From an uncultured Prevotellaceae bacterium (GTDB lineage: Bacteria > Bacteroidota > Bacteroidia > Bacteroidales > Bacteroidaceae): a stretch of 64,000 nucleotides of DNA. The notes below the pieces were generated by a model. That model was not told where the DNA came from and made no database searches. It saw nothing but the letters and a program-made list of their open reading frames with translations. Below, in pieces: positions 49,670 through 59,469 of the stretch (the stretch's first letter is position 1; each line of letters starts with the position of its first letter). The stretch is taken from NCBI GenBank assembly GCA_902769805.1, contig CACXQL010000003.1, positions 42,888-106,887 of the forward strand, read 5' to 3'. A program made the position numbers and the translations under genes.

Positions 49670-51700
49670 ATGAACAAAAGACTTATGATTGGCGCTGCAC
49701 TCTTAGCAGCCACTATGGGTGTCACTGCCCAGAAAACTATGAAGGCTCCTGCTGGAGGAAAGTTTATCAGTGACGAACTTATCGGTATTTTCTTCGAGGA
49801 CATCAGTAATGCTGCTGACGGAGGCCTTTATGCAGAACTGGTGCAGAATGGTTCTTTTGAGTTCAGTCCTGCAGAAAGAGACGGATGGGGAGCTGGTACG
49901 GCATGGCGCATTACACGTCCTGGGCACTCCTTAGGAATTCTGGAGGTTCGTAAGGACAATCCCATTCACCCCAACAACCCTACATACATGCGACTCTATT
50001 GCGAGCGTGCGAAAGAGTATTACGATTACAGGGGTTGGAAAGGCTTCGGTATTCAGAATGATGGTTTCGACGGCATATCTGTGAAGGCTGGTGAAAAATA
50101 TAACTTCTCCATCTTCATGCGTAATATCGGTGATGCAAAGAAAGTACGTGTTGCACTATTAGAGAACCAGCGCGGTTGGCCTCCCAGAGATCCCAAACTT
50201 CTGGCTGATGTCATTATCGATGCTTCCGACAACGCTTGGAAACAGTACGATGCCGTTCTAACCGTTGACTCTACATGTCATAATGCCTCATTGCAGATTC
50301 TTGTCCTTGACAAAGGCTGTATCGATGTCGACATGGTATCACTGATACCACAGGACACTTATAAAGGACATGGCCTCCGTAAAGACCTCGCACAGGCACT
50401 TGCTGACCTGCACCCGAAGTTCATGCGCTTCCCAGGTGGTTGTGTAGTACATGGCGGTGGCGACGGTTTCTGGGACACATATCGTTGGAAGACCACCATC
50501 GGTCCGAAGGAACAGCGTAAGGGTCTGAAGAATACATGGGGTTATCATCAGAGTATGGGACTGGGGTACTTCGAGTATTTCCAGTTCTGCGAAGATCTCG
50601 GTATGCAGCCTCTACCTATTCTTCCCTGTGGTGTGAGTTGTCAAGGTACTAATGGTGGCTGGGGCATGAAAGAACAGGCTCAGGATGTTGTTCCCATGTC
50701 AGAAATGGACGAATGGGCACAAGAAGCCATCGATCTCATCGATTGGGCGAACGGTGACCCTGCCACTAACAAATGGGCAAAGATGCGAGCCGATGCTGGT
50801 CATCCTAAACCCTTTAACCTCAAATATCTCGGACTGGGAAACGAGGAACGTATCTCTCCAGAGTTCTGCGAGCGTTTCAAATATATATATAAGAAGGTGA
50901 TGGAGACTCATCCGGAAATCATCATTGTGGGAACAGCAGGTCCTGGCTCTCATCCTGGTAATCCTGACTTGGAAAATGGCTGGAAACTCGCTGATGAGTT
51001 AGGGATGCCTATCATCGATGAGCACTACTATGAGCCCAACAAGTATTTCCTCAGCAGTCGCCAGTATAACTATTATCCGCGCGACCGTAAGACAAAGGTG
51101 TATTTGGGTGAATATGCGGCCAAGGACAAGAAACTCATTGACGCACTGGCAGAAGGTCTTTACCTGTTGCATGTAGAGCGTAATGGTGACATCGTGGCGA
51201 TGACCTCATATGCACCACTCTTTGCCCGCAAGACCAATACGAACTGGAATCCCGACCTCATCTACTTTGACAACGAGCGTCCGTTCCTTACCTGCAGCTA
51301 TTATATACAACAGATGTTCGGACAGAGTGCAGGCCAATACTACTATGGTGACTGCGTGACAATTGAGAATCCTGATACCGCACCACGTTGGCAAGGTCTG
51401 CCTGAAGGTGAGGAAAGCGGTTACCTTCAGGGACAGAGCGTCGTACTGAACGTGAAGACTCGCCAGTTATTCGTTAAACTCTGCAATGCGGGCGACCAGA
51501 CGAAAAAGGCAAATATCAACCTCTCTCGTTTCAAGGGCATCAAGACAGCTGTGAAGACAACTATATCAGGACAGCCCAACGACGAGAACAACTACGATAA
51601 GCAGCCCATCGCCCCGAAGACAGAGACGATTAACCTGAAGAGTAAGATGACGATGGAACTGACTCCCTACTCCTTCGTGATGCTGCAAATACAATTATAG
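49670..51700 (+). CDS. alpha-L-arabinofuranosidase, GH51
   Basis: 676 residues. Signal peptide (MNKRLMIGAALLAATMGVTA). A carbohydrate-binding-like region lies at about 85-220. The GH51 barrel has FPGGCVVHGG, KYLGLGNEER with the acid/base glutamate, IDEHYYEP and VYLGEYAA with the nucleophile, then a C-terminal beta domain. It removes arabinose side chains from arabinoxylan or arabinan outside the cytoplasm. The start follows the promoter. The frame extends upstream only through promoter sequence. The asparaginase gene follows after 6 bp. Confidence 0.94.
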   Translation: MNKRLMIGAALLAATMGVTAQKTMKAPAGGKFISDELIGIFFEDISNAADGGLYAELVQNGSFEFSPAERDGWGAGTAWRITRPGHSLGILEVRKDNPIHPNNPTYMRLYCERAKEYYDYRGWKGFGIQNDGFDGISVKAGEKYNFSIFMRNIGDAKKVRVALLENQRGWPPRDPKLLADVIIDASDNAWKQYDAVLTVDSTCHNASLQILVLDKGCIDVDMVSLIPQDTYKGHGLRKDLAQALADLHPKFMRFPGGCVVHGGGDGFWDTYRWKTTIGPKEQRKGLKNTWGYHQSMGLGYFEYFQFCEDLGMQPLPILPCGVSCQGTNGGWGMKEQAQDVVPMSEMDEWAQEAIDLIDWANGDPATNKWAKMRADAGHPKPFNLKYLGLGNEERISPEFCERFKYIYKKVMETHPEIIIVGTAGPGSHPGNPDLENGWKLADELGMPIIDEHYYEPNKYFLSSRQYNYYPRDRKTKVYLGEYAAKDKKLIDALAEGLYLLHVERNGDIVAMTSYAPLFARKTNTNWNPDLIYFDNERPFLTCSYYIQQMFGQSAGQYYYGDCVTIENPDTAPRWQGLPEGEESGYLQGQSVVLNVKTRQLFVKLCNAGDQTKKANINLSRFKGIKTAVKTTISGQPNDENNYDKQPIAPKTETINLKSKMTMELTPYSFVMLQIQL

Positions 51701-51706
51701 AAGAAT

Positions 51707-52738
51707 ATGTCAAACAGAGTCCTGTTAATCTATACTGGCGGTACCATCGGAATGAACCGTAATCCACAGACAGGTGCTTTGGAGCCTTTTGACTTCAATC
51801 ACTTGCTGATTAACGTACCGGAACTGGAACAATTTGACTTGGAGATTGACACATATACGTTTAATCCGCCTATCGATTCCAGTGACATGACACCAGCCCG
51901 ATGGACAGAACTCTGTCATATCATTGCCAATCACTACGACGACTATGACGGCTTCGTAGTTCTACACGGCACTGACACAATGGCATATACAGCCTCTGCT
52001 CTCTCTTATATGTTGGAGAACCTGACCAAGCCTGTCATCTTTACTGGTTCGCAACTGCCTATCGGGCAGTTGCGAACTGATGGCAAGGAGAACCTCATCA
52101 CCTCCATCGAGATCGCTGCTGCCAAAAATAAACAAGGTCATGCGCGCGTACCTGAGGTAGGTATCTATTTCAACGGACATTTGCTGCGTGGCAATCGTAC
52201 CACTAAACAGAGTGCCGAGGAGTTTAATGCCTTCGAATCGTTCAACTATCCGCATCTGGTAGATGCGGGCGTAAATATCACCTATCATACGGAACGCATC
52301 CTGAAACCCGAATGGGACAAACCCATGACACCGCATTTTCAATTAGACAACAACGTCATTATCTTCTCGCTCTTTCCTGGTATCCGTGAAGACTTGGTGC
52401 GTCATATCATCGCAACACCCAATCTGAAGAGTATTGTCATGCGTACCTTCGGAAGTGGTAACGCACCGCAACGCCCCTGGGTGATGCAGGCACTCAAGGA
52501 AGCAACCCGTAACGGCAAAGTAGTTGTCAACATCAGTCAGTGTATGCAGGGAGCTGTGGAGATGAGTCGTTATGATACAGGCTATCAGTTACAAGAGGCT
52601 GGTGTCATCAGTGGACGTGACGCCACTGTCGAGAGTGCCGTTACTAAACTGATGTTTTTACAATCCCATTACGATGATCCAGCACAGGTTAGTCAATTAA
52701 TGAGAAAGAGTATACGTGGAGAAATGACAGATAATTGA
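51707..52738 (+). CDS. ansA: type I asparaginase
   Basis: Hydrolyses Asn to Asp and ammonia. 343 residues, no signal peptide, so cytoplasmic. The catalytic threonines are in LLIYTGGTIGM (residue about 14) and VVLHGTDTMAYTASAL, with the Lys in TDGKENL. Complete. Co-transcribed with the arabinofuranosidase by spacing, an odd metabolic pairing. Confidence 0.93.
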   Translation: MSNRVLLIYTGGTIGMNRNPQTGALEPFDFNHLLINVPELEQFDLEIDTYTFNPPIDSSDMTPARWTELCHIIANHYDDYDGFVVLHGTDTMAYTASALSYMLENLTKPVIFTGSQLPIGQLRTDGKENLITSIEIAAAKNKQGHARVPEVGIYFNGHLLRGNRTTKQSAEEFNAFESFNYPHLVDAGVNITYHTERILKPEWDKPMTPHFQLDNNVIIFSLFPGIREDLVRHIIATPNLKSIVMRTFGSGNAPQRPWVMQALKEATRNGKVVVNISQCMQGAVEMSRYDTGYQLQEAGVISGRDATVESAVTKLMFLQSHYDDPAQVSQLMRKSIRGEMTDN

Positions 52739-52864
52739 TTATTTGCAAGTAAAGAAATGTATTCTTGTTAAATTTATCAGTATTTCAACTTTCAGTCGTT
52801 AACTTCAAATAGCCGTTAAGCAGGGCTGCGTAATTGTTAAATTGCACCAAAAAGATACGACAAT

Positions 52865-52897
52865 TTGACAGAATAACAAAATTTGCGCCTATATTTG
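52865..52897 (+). promoter_or_regulatory. degP promoter
   Basis: TTG and TATATTTG with 22 bp between, slightly long. About 93 bp of leader. The remaining upstream gap (52.74-52.86 kb) shows nothing else. Confidence 0.6.
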
Positions 52898-52990
52898 CAC
52901 CCAACTTTGAGCAACGACATTAAACTGTTTATCAGACAAAACGTCAAAGAGATTGAAAACATAAATCATTAAATTGTTAATAACTGAAAG

Positions 52991-54448
52991 ATGAAAAAGA
53001 TTGTAAAGAACATCATGCCGGCGATTTACTTGGTAGTCATCGCATTCTCGGCAGCTTCGTGCAACAAAACTCAGGCAGCACCCGCTGCAGCACCAGGACA
53101 ACCCGTAGACCTCACCTATGCGGCAGAGAAGTCTCTGCCCTCTGTTGTCTACATCAAATCCGTGATTAATTCCAAAGTACAGACGGTAGAGTATTCCGAT
53201 CCGTTTGAGGATTTCTTCTCTGACCCATTCGGTGGTTTCTTCGGACGTGGGCAGGGTAATAACGGTCCGTCGCGCAAACGTCAGGTACAGACGCCCAAGC
53301 GCGCTGCAGCAGGTAGTGGTGTCATCATCTCCGCAGATGGCTATATCGTCACCAACAATCACGTCGTAGACGGTGCCGATGAGTTGACGGTTACCCTCAA
53401 CGAGAATAGCAAGGAGTACTCTGCTCGCATCATCGGTGCCGACAAGACCACAGACCTTGCCTTAATCAAGATTGATGCCAAGAATCTACCCGCTATCGTC
53501 ATCGCCAACAGCGACGACGTGAAGGTGGGAGAATGGGTACTTGCCGTTGGTAATCCTCTCGGATTGAACAACACCGTAACAGCAGGTATCGTATCCGCCA
53601 AAGCCCGTCAGATGGGTGAAGGTGTTGCCTCGATGATACAGACTGACGCTGCCATCAATCAGGGTAACTCTGGTGGTGCATTAGTAAACACACGTGGTGA
53701 ACTGATTGGTATCAATGCTATGATTTACTCTCAGACAGGTTCTAATATCGGTTATGGATTTGCCATTCCTACAGCTATTGTCAACAAGGCCGTAGACGAT
53801 TTCAAGAAGTATGGTGCCGTTCAGCGCGCTATGATTGGTATCAAAGGATCAGATGTCAAGAACTATGTTGACAACATGAAGGATCAGGACAAGGAAGTCG
53901 AGGATTTTGGCACGATGGAGGGTATCTATATCGCAGAAGTCGTTGAGGACGGTGCCGCTGCAGCTGCAGGATTGCAGAAGGGTGACGTTCTGACACACAT
54001 CGACGGTCAGAAGATCAAGACCTTCGGTGAGCTGCAGGCTGTCATCGCCCAGAAGCGTCCTGGGGACAAAGTAACTGTGAAATATCTACGCGACAAGAAA
54101 GAGAAGACCGTTACGCTGACACTGAAGAACGAACAGGGTACCACGAAGGTCGTGAAAAATGCTGATGTGGACATCCTCGGTATCGATGTACGTCCCATCA
54201 CCGACTCCCAGAAGAAACAACTTGAGATTAGCTATGGTCTTGAGGTGTTGAAGGTCAGTGGTGGTAAGATGAAAGACGCTGGTGTTCCGAAGGGCTTCAT
54301 CATCCAGACTGTCAACGACGAGCCGATGCGTTCCTTCGATGACTTACAGAAGGCCGTAAAGGATGCCAAAGACCAGATGCTCGTCATCAAGGGTATTTTC
54401 CCGACTGGCAAACGCGGCGGTTTTGTAGTCTATCTGCAGAACGAATAA
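52991..54448 (+). CDS. DegP/HtrA-type serine protease
   Basis: 485 residues. Protease domain with triad His in IVTNNHVVDGADE, Asp in TTDLALIKID, Ser in NQGNSGGALVN. Two PDZ domains follow (about 295-385 and 395-480). The N-terminus (VIAFSAASCNKTQA) has a lipobox-like AASC, so it may be a lipoprotein rather than free in the periplasm. Degrades or refolds damaged envelope proteins. Upstream of rpoD, separated by a hairpin that overlaps the rpoD promoter. Confidence 0.93.
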   Translation: MKKIVKNIMPAIYLVVIAFSAASCNKTQAAPAAAPGQPVDLTYAAEKSLPSVVYIKSVINSKVQTVEYSDPFEDFFSDPFGGFFGRGQGNNGPSRKRQVQTPKRAAAGSGVIISADGYIVTNNHVVDGADELTVTLNENSKEYSARIIGADKTTDLALIKIDAKNLPAIVIANSDDVKVGEWVLAVGNPLGLNNTVTAGIVSAKARQMGEGVASMIQTDAAINQGNSGGALVNTRGELIGINAMIYSQTGSNIGYGFAIPTAIVNKAVDDFKKYGAVQRAMIGIKGSDVKNYVDNMKDQDKEVEDFGTMEGIYIAEVVEDGAAAAAGLQKGDVLTHIDGQKIKTFGELQAVIAQKRPGDKVTVKYLRDKKEKTVTLTLKNEQGTTKVVKNADVDILGIDVRPITDSQKKQLEISYGLEVLKVSGGKMKDAGVPKGFIIQTVNDEPMRSFDDLQKAVKDAKDQMLVIKGIFPTGKRGGFVVYLQNE

Positions 54449-54469
54449 GATAGATTGGCAAATAATAAA

Positions 54470-54516
54470 AAAAGTAAGGTATTCTTTTGGTGTTTCCGAA
54501 AAAATACCTTACTTTT
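54470..54516. terminator. 14-bp inverted repeat between degP and rpoD, overlapping the rpoD -7 box
   Basis: AAAAGTAAGGTATT and AATACCTTACTTTT pair perfectly around a 19-base loop. The right arm contains most of the rpoD TACTTTTG element. As RNA it could end degP transcription, and as DNA it could be an operator. Confidence 0.6.
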
Positions 54517-54517
54517 G
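54487..54517 (+). promoter_or_regulatory. rpoD promoter
   Basis: TTG and TACTTTTG spaced 20 bp, 25 bp before the ATG. Confidence 0.8.
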
Positions 54518-54542
54518 CATTCGGCTTATAAGAAACGACTGA

Positions 54543-55406
54543 ATGAGACAACTAAAAATCACCAAATCCATCACCAATCGGGAGAGTGAATCCCTCGATA
54601 AATACCTTCAGGAAATAGGTAAAGAGGAGCTGCTTTCAACAGACGAAGAAGTCGAACTCGCCCAGCGTATCCGTAAAGGTGACCGTAAGGCACTGGAACG
54701 TTTGACGAAGGCTAACCTCCGGTTTGTTGTCTCTGTCGCCAAGCAGTATCAAAACCAGGGTCTGTCCCTCCCCGACCTTATCAACGAGGGTAACCTCGGG
54801 CTCATCAAGGCAGCGGAGAAGTTTGACGAGACACGTGGTTTCAAGTTCATCTCCTATGCCGTATGGTGGATACGTCAGAGCATCCTGCAGGCTATTGCAG
54901 AACAGAGCCGTATCGTCCGTCTGCCCTTGAATCAGGTAGGTGCTGTCAACAAGATTAATCGTGAGGCAAACCGTTTCGAACAGGAGTATGAGCGTCGCCC
55001 GTCAGCCGAGGAGTTATCCGAGAAGATTGACATTCCTGAAGAGAAAATTGACGATGCGCTGCATATCAGCGGACATCATGTATCAGTGGACGCACCTTTC
55101 GTAGATGGTGAAGACAACAGTCTGTTGGATGTATTAGTCAATGACGATGCGCCAATGGCAGACCGCCAATTGGTGTTGGAGTCGCTGAGAGCCGAGATAG
55201 CCAGTGCCCTCCAGATGCTCAACGACAGAGAGCGTAAAGTTATTGAGGCATTCTATGGTATCAACCAGCCCGAGATGACTTTAGAGGAGATTGGTACGAA
55301 ATACGGACTCACCCGTGAGCGTGTGCGTCAAATCAAAGAGAAGGCGATCCGTCGGTTGCGCAGTAATACAAAGAATAAGATGTTAAAAGCATATTTAGGA
55401 CAATGA
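54543..55406 (+). CDS. rpoD: primary sigma factor RpoD (Bacteroidetes type)
   Basis: 287 residues, the short primary sigma of this phylum without region 1.1. Region 1.2 ([17 protein letters not shown]), region 2 ([33 protein letters not shown]), region 3, and region 4 with [20 protein letters not shown] that reads the -33 element. It is the factor that should recognise the TAnnTTTG promoters found across this window. It overlaps the next gene by 4 bp. Confidence 0.96.
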   Translation: MRQLKITKSITNRESESLDKYLQEIGKEELLSTDEEVELAQRIRKGDRKALERLTKANLRFVVSVAKQYQNQGLSLPDLINEGNLGLIKAAEKFDETRGFKFISYAVWWIRQSILQAIAEQSRIVRLPLNQVGAVNKINREANRFEQEYERRPSAEELSEKIDIPEEKIDDALHISGHHVSVDAPFVDGEDNSLLDVLVNDDAPMADRQLVLESLRAEIASALQMLNDRERKVIEAFYGINQPEMTLEEIGTKYGLTRERVRQIKEKAIRRLRSNTKNKMLKAYLGQ

Positions 55407-55819
55407 AGATTATTAAGTATATCCTGTTATCCCTTTTGCTGTCTGCCGTCATGCCGGCAGACCTGCAAGCGAAGGCTGTCAAGACTAAAATGTATATGTT
55501 TGGCTTCTCCGCTTCTTTCCAGGACTCCATCATCTACATGACAGATGTTCAAGAGATTGACGGTGTGTGGTATGAGACCAAGAGTAAGACACTCATGGAG
55601 CGCCACCAGTATTCTACCCAGCTAAAAGACTTCCTGACTGATAACAAAGAGATGCCCAACCGCGTCTGTGTCGTGATGTTCGCCCTTACGCGTAAGGAAG
55701 CGGAAAAGCTCTTCATCAAGATGCGTAAGGAATACACCGTGAAGGCAAAAGGCAAATATGACATAAGATATCTGACGATGACGGAGTTTCTATTCCATCC
55801 GATAGAGATAGACCAATAA
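55403..55819 (+). CDS. exported protein of unknown function
   Basis: 138 residues. Signal peptide ([18 protein letters not shown]). The mature part ([25 protein letters not shown]-like basic turns, [20 protein letters not shown]) is a compact alpha/beta protein with no family I can name. It starts inside the rpoD stop codon (ATGA), so its synthesis is tied to that of the sigma factor. Confidence 0.8.
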   Translation: MKIIKYILLSLLLSAVMPADLQAKAVKTKMYMFGFSASFQDSIIYMTDVQEIDGVWYETKSKTLMERHQYSTQLKDFLTDNKEMPNRVCVVMFALTRKEAEKLFIKMRKEYTVKAKGKYDIRYLTMTEFLFHPIEIDQ

Positions 55820-55848
55820 AAAAGAGGAACTTGCAGTTCCTCTTTTTT
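55818..55848. terminator. bidirectional terminator
   Basis: AAAAAAGAGGAACT, loop TGC, AGTTCCTCTTTTTT: a 14-bp perfect stem between two converging genes. Confidence 0.93.
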
Positions 55849-55852
55849 ATTC

Positions 55853-57166
55853 TTATCCTTCGTGATTGGCTTTCCAAATCTTCATGCGCTCCTCTAACTG
55901 CGCATACTGATGATCCTCAATAAATGAGGTACAGACACGCAATCCTTCCTGATGGGAGCCTGTCGTAATCAGACAAATAGCAGAGACACCATAGTACATC
56001 AGTTCTTTGGCCAGTTCTCCACTGGTCATTCCTTTGTAGCCGATAGTGAAATAGAAACCATCAGCAACAGGTTCGTTAAGGTCTTTGTCATAAACGATAT
56101 GAAAACCATAACGGCAGAAGATATCCTTTAACTTGTGGGCGCGTTCCCCATAGACACTTACTTCTTTACGGAAGTCATACGTTCCGTCTGTTGCAGCCTT
56201 CAGCATCGCAGCCAAAGCAAACTGTGCCGAGTGGCTGGTACCTGAAGACAAAGCATAGAGCATACGCGTAGAAAAGGTAGGACCAAAGGCCAGTCCTTCA
56301 TAACGTGCCGCCAAATCAGGATAGTGACGATGGAACAACTTATCAGAGATACACGTCACACCAATACGTTCACCGGCATAACTGAAAGCCTTCGAACCGG
56401 AAATCAAGAGAATATAATTATCTGTATAACGCCCTACAGTCGGTTGATAAGGCGGTTGGAAGGGCACACTCAGATTCTTACGGAAGTCCATTGCAAAGTA
56501 CGCAAGGTCTTCCATCACGATGGTATCATACTTTGTGGCGAGCGTACCAATCGACTTCAACTCGTCCTCGTTCAGACAAATCCATGCTGGATTGTTGGGA
56601 TTCGAATAGACGATGGCACAGATATTCCCTTTCGAGAGATAACTCTCCAGTTTCGGACCCAGTTTCTCACCACGGAAGTCATAGACATCAAATGTCTCGT
56701 ATTTCACACCTTGTACCTGTAACTGCATCTTCTGCACTGGAAAACCCGGGTCGATAAACAGGACTGTATCCTTCTTCTTGTCTGCCTGCGAACAGGTCAG
56801 GAACGAAGCAAACGTACCTTGCATCGAACCACAGACAGGTACACAACATTCCGGAGCGATATCCACACCGATGAATGCCTTCACGAAACGTGATGCTTCC
56901 TGTTTCAATACAGGTGCACCTTGTATGTCAGGATAACTATGGGCAATACCTTCTTGCAAGGCTTTGACTTGAGCATCCACTCCTACTTGCGCAGCAGGCA
57001 GTCCAGGAATACCCATCTCCATCTTGATGAACTCCACGCCAGAAGCCTTCTCCGCTTTTGCAGCTACTTGTTTCACCTCACGGATAGTTGCTTTGGCAAA
57101 GTCATTGATGCCCAGTTCTGCAACGAGTCCGTCGACGATTTCTCTCTTGATTGGTGTCTCTATCAT
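55853..57166 (-). CDS. fold-type I PLP aminotransferase
   Basis: 437 residues. YSNPNNPAWICLNEDEL is the class I/II aminotransferase motif, LISGSKAFSYAGERIG holds the PLP lysine, and MGIPGLPA and HSYPDIQGAP lie in the N-terminal arm. Coupled to iorB by a 4-bp overlap, so it probably interconverts aromatic amino acids and the 2-oxo acids used by IorAB. Exact amino acid specificity is not readable. Confidence 0.87.
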   Translation of the reverse strand: MIETPIKREIVDGLVAELGINDFAKATIREVKQVAAKAEKASGVEFIKMEMGIPGLPAAQVGVDAQVKALQEGIAHSYPDIQGAPVLKQEASRFVKAFIGVDIAPECCVPVCGSMQGTFASFLTCSQADKKKDTVLFIDPGFPVQKMQLQVQGVKYETFDVYDFRGEKLGPKLESYLSKGNICAIVYSNPNNPAWICLNEDELKSIGTLATKYDTIVMEDLAYFAMDFRKNLSVPFQPPYQPTVGRYTDNYILLISGSKAFSYAGERIGVTCISDKLFHRHYPDLAARYEGLAFGPTFSTRMLYALSSGTSHSAQFALAAMLKAATDGTYDFRKEVSVYGERAHKLKDIFCRYGFHIVYDKDLNEPVADGFYFTIGYKGMTSGELAKELMYYGVSAICLITTGSHQEGLRVCTSFIEDHQYAQLEERMKIWKANHEG

Positions 57167-57735
57167 TTCTGTGCTTGTTTTCCAATGGCCAGTGCCTTGA
57201 TATTTGCTTCTACAATCGCCTCACCTTTTCTGCCGAAGACACGACGGATGGCATCTTCCAGTTTTACATATTCAATACCGATAGCCTTCTGTGCAGCACC
57301 CAACAGGATGACATTGGCAGAGCGGGGAACGCCATTGTCTTTTGCAGCCTGTTCGATATCGAGCATGATAACATTCTTAAGACTATTCAAATCAGTCTTA
57401 ATCTTCTCTATATCAGGATAGTTCGGAATATTCACAAAAGGAGTGCTTGACGTTATAATCCATCCTTCTTTCGAGAGGAATGGCAGATAACGCAATGCCT
57501 CCATCGGCTCCATGGAAATAATCACGTCTGCCCCACCCTTTGGAATCAGGTCGCTGGCAATAGGATTGCTAGAGATACGGAGGTTAGACTGTACGTCACC
57601 TCCACGCTGAGACATTCCATGAACCTCTGCCTGTTTAATATACAGATTCTCATTCATGGCAGCCTCACCGATAATGGTAGCGATAGAAAGGATACCTTGT
57701 CCTCCTACACCGCATAATATAATGTCTGTCTTCAT
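57163..57735 (-). CDS. iorB: indolepyruvate ferredoxin oxidoreductase, beta subunit
   Basis: 190 residues. ILCGVGGQGILSIATIIGEA is the gamma-domain glycine motif, with EVHGMSQRGGDVQSNLRI and GADVIISMEPMEALR. It forms a heterodimer with IorA to convert aryl pyruvates plus CoA into aryl-acetyl-CoA with reduced ferredoxin. Lies between iorA and the aminotransferase. Confidence 0.92.
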   Translation of the reverse strand: MKTDIILCGVGGQGILSIATIIGEAAMNENLYIKQAEVHGMSQRGGDVQSNLRISSNPIASDLIPKGGADVIISMEPMEALRYLPFLSKEGWIITSSTPFVNIPNYPDIEKIKTDLNSLKNVIMLDIEQAAKDNGVPRSANVILLGAAQKAIGIEYVKLEDAIRRVFGRKGEAIVEANIKALAIGKQAQK

Positions 57736-57759
57736 TATAATTCTTACATTTTTACATTC

Positions 57760-59388
57760 TTACTTTTCCCCTGCTGCCTTCTTCTGCTTAAGATGGCGCT
57801 GCAGTGTCTGCATACACTCACGACGGGGGATAATAACACTCACCCCATGATAGTTAATCTCTTCGCGGATGGTCTTAGTAATCTCTTCCATGTTCTTAGG
57901 CAGAGGCACAACGACCTTCAGATGCTCGTCACTCAAGCCCAGACCACGACAGATGGTCTCAAACTTATTCGTACCAGCAGAGTCCTGTCCACCAGTCATC
58001 GCAGTGGTCAGATTGTCACTGATGATGACAGTGATGTCTGCATTCTCATTGATAGCATCCAATAAACCAGTCATTCCAGAGTGCGTAAAAGTAGAGTCGC
58101 CGATGATAGCGACGGCAGGCCATTGTCCTGCATCACTGGCACCCTTCGCCATCGTGATAGAAGCACCCATGTCAACACACGAATGAATTGCCTTATAAGG
58201 AGGCAGAAAACCTAAGGTATAACAACCGATATCACCAAATACACGGGCATTGGGATAGTCAAGCAACACTTGATTCAGTGCAGTATAGACGTCTCGGTGA
58301 CCACAACCCTGACACAAGGCTGGTGGACGTGCCACAACATGAGAGAGGATTTCAGAGTACTTGGAGTTCTCGGAGTACACAACGTTCTCAGAGAGATTCA
58401 ACGCCTTCTTAATGAGGTCTGGATTCAACTCTCCAGTACGAGGCAGTTCGCCTGTCAGACGACCTTTAATGACTGCATTGCCCGGCATCACACCACGCAC
58501 CTGATCTTCGATAAAAGGCTGTCCTTCCTCGGCAATCAGCACATATTCGCAATCGTCTGTCATGCGACGAATGAGTTTCTTGGGTATCGGATATTGCGAG
58601 ATTTTCAATACAGGAAACGGACAACCGTTGGGGAAGCACTCCATGAGATAGTTATAAGCGATTCCGCTGGCTATGACTCCCATCTCATGGTCATCTGCAT
58701 CGATATACGCATTATACTTGCTATCCATCGCCATCTGCTCCAACAGTGGCTGCTGAGCCGTGACGATATCATTGCGCTTGCGGGCAAAAGCAGGCAGCAA
58801 CACCCAACTTGAAGCCTGAGCGTTGTAGTTGAGTTCATTCTGTTCACGAGGCACGTCAACAACCTCAACGACAGCACGACTGTGTGCCATACGTGTCGTG
58901 ACACGCATCAGGATAGGAAGATGTAATTGTTCAGATAACTCGAAAGCCTCCTGTATCATGTCATATGCTTCCTGCTGGTTGCTAGGTTCCAAGGTGGGTA
59001 CCATCGCAAACTTACCATAGAAGCGACTGTCCTGCTCGTCTTGTGAGGAGTGCATCGAGGGGTCGTCAGCCACCAAAACCACCAGACCGCCATTCGTTCC
59101 TGTCATTCCTGAATTGACAAACGGATCTGCACACACGTTCAGTCCGACGTGTTTCATACATACCAACGCACGTTTTCCCATGAACGACATACCAAGGGCT
59201 GCCTCCATTGCCGTCTTCTCATTCGTAGACCAACGGCTATGAACGCCACGTTCCTTAGCCAATGGCGACATCTGGATATACTCTGTAATCTCCGTAGAGG
59301 GAGTTCCCGGATAGGCATACACACCGCTCAAGCCTGCATCCAATGCACCCTGAGCAATTGCCTCATCCCCCAATAATAGTTTTTTCAT
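57760..59388 (-). CDS. iorA: indolepyruvate ferredoxin oxidoreductase, alpha subunit without a ferredoxin domain
   Basis: 542 residues. The pyrimidine domain begins KLLLGDEAIAQGALDAGLSG, with YPGTPSTEITEYI. The TPP domain has CQGCGHRDVYTALNQVL, GDIGCYTLGFLPPYKA and IIGDSTFTHSGMTGL. Many IorA proteins continue into an 8-iron ferredoxin domain with CxxCxxC clusters. Here the chain ends shortly after PRRECMQTLQ with no such cysteines. Electron transfer may go through a separate ferredoxin. First gene of iorA-iorB-aminotransferase. Confidence 0.92.
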   Translation of the reverse strand: MKKLLLGDEAIAQGALDAGLSGVYAYPGTPSTEITEYIQMSPLAKERGVHSRWSTNEKTAMEAALGMSFMGKRALVCMKHVGLNVCADPFVNSGMTGTNGGLVVLVADDPSMHSSQDEQDSRFYGKFAMVPTLEPSNQQEAYDMIQEAFELSEQLHLPILMRVTTRMAHSRAVVEVVDVPREQNELNYNAQASSWVLLPAFARKRNDIVTAQQPLLEQMAMDSKYNAYIDADDHEMGVIASGIAYNYLMECFPNGCPFPVLKISQYPIPKKLIRRMTDDCEYVLIAEEGQPFIEDQVRGVMPGNAVIKGRLTGELPRTGELNPDLIKKALNLSENVVYSENSKYSEILSHVVARPPALCQGCGHRDVYTALNQVLLDYPNARVFGDIGCYTLGFLPPYKAIHSCVDMGASITMAKGASDAGQWPAVAIIGDSTFTHSGMTGLLDAINENADITVIISDNLTTAMTGGQDSAGTNKFETICRGLGLSDEHLKVVVPLPKNMEEITKTIREEINYHGVSVIIPRRECMQTLQRHLKQKKAAGEK

Positions 59389-59415
59389 ATCTCGTTAGTT
59401 TAAATTTCTAAGGTG

Positions 59416-59446
59416 CAAAGATAGTAAAAAACAAGAGAACAGCCAA
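59416..59446 (-). promoter_or_regulatory. ior operon promoter
   Basis: Reverse-strand TTG and TATCTTTG spaced 20 bp. The 22-bp-period array begins 23 bp upstream of the -33 element. Confidence 0.8.
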
Positions 59447-59469
59447 AAGAATCCTAAATTAAATTTGGT

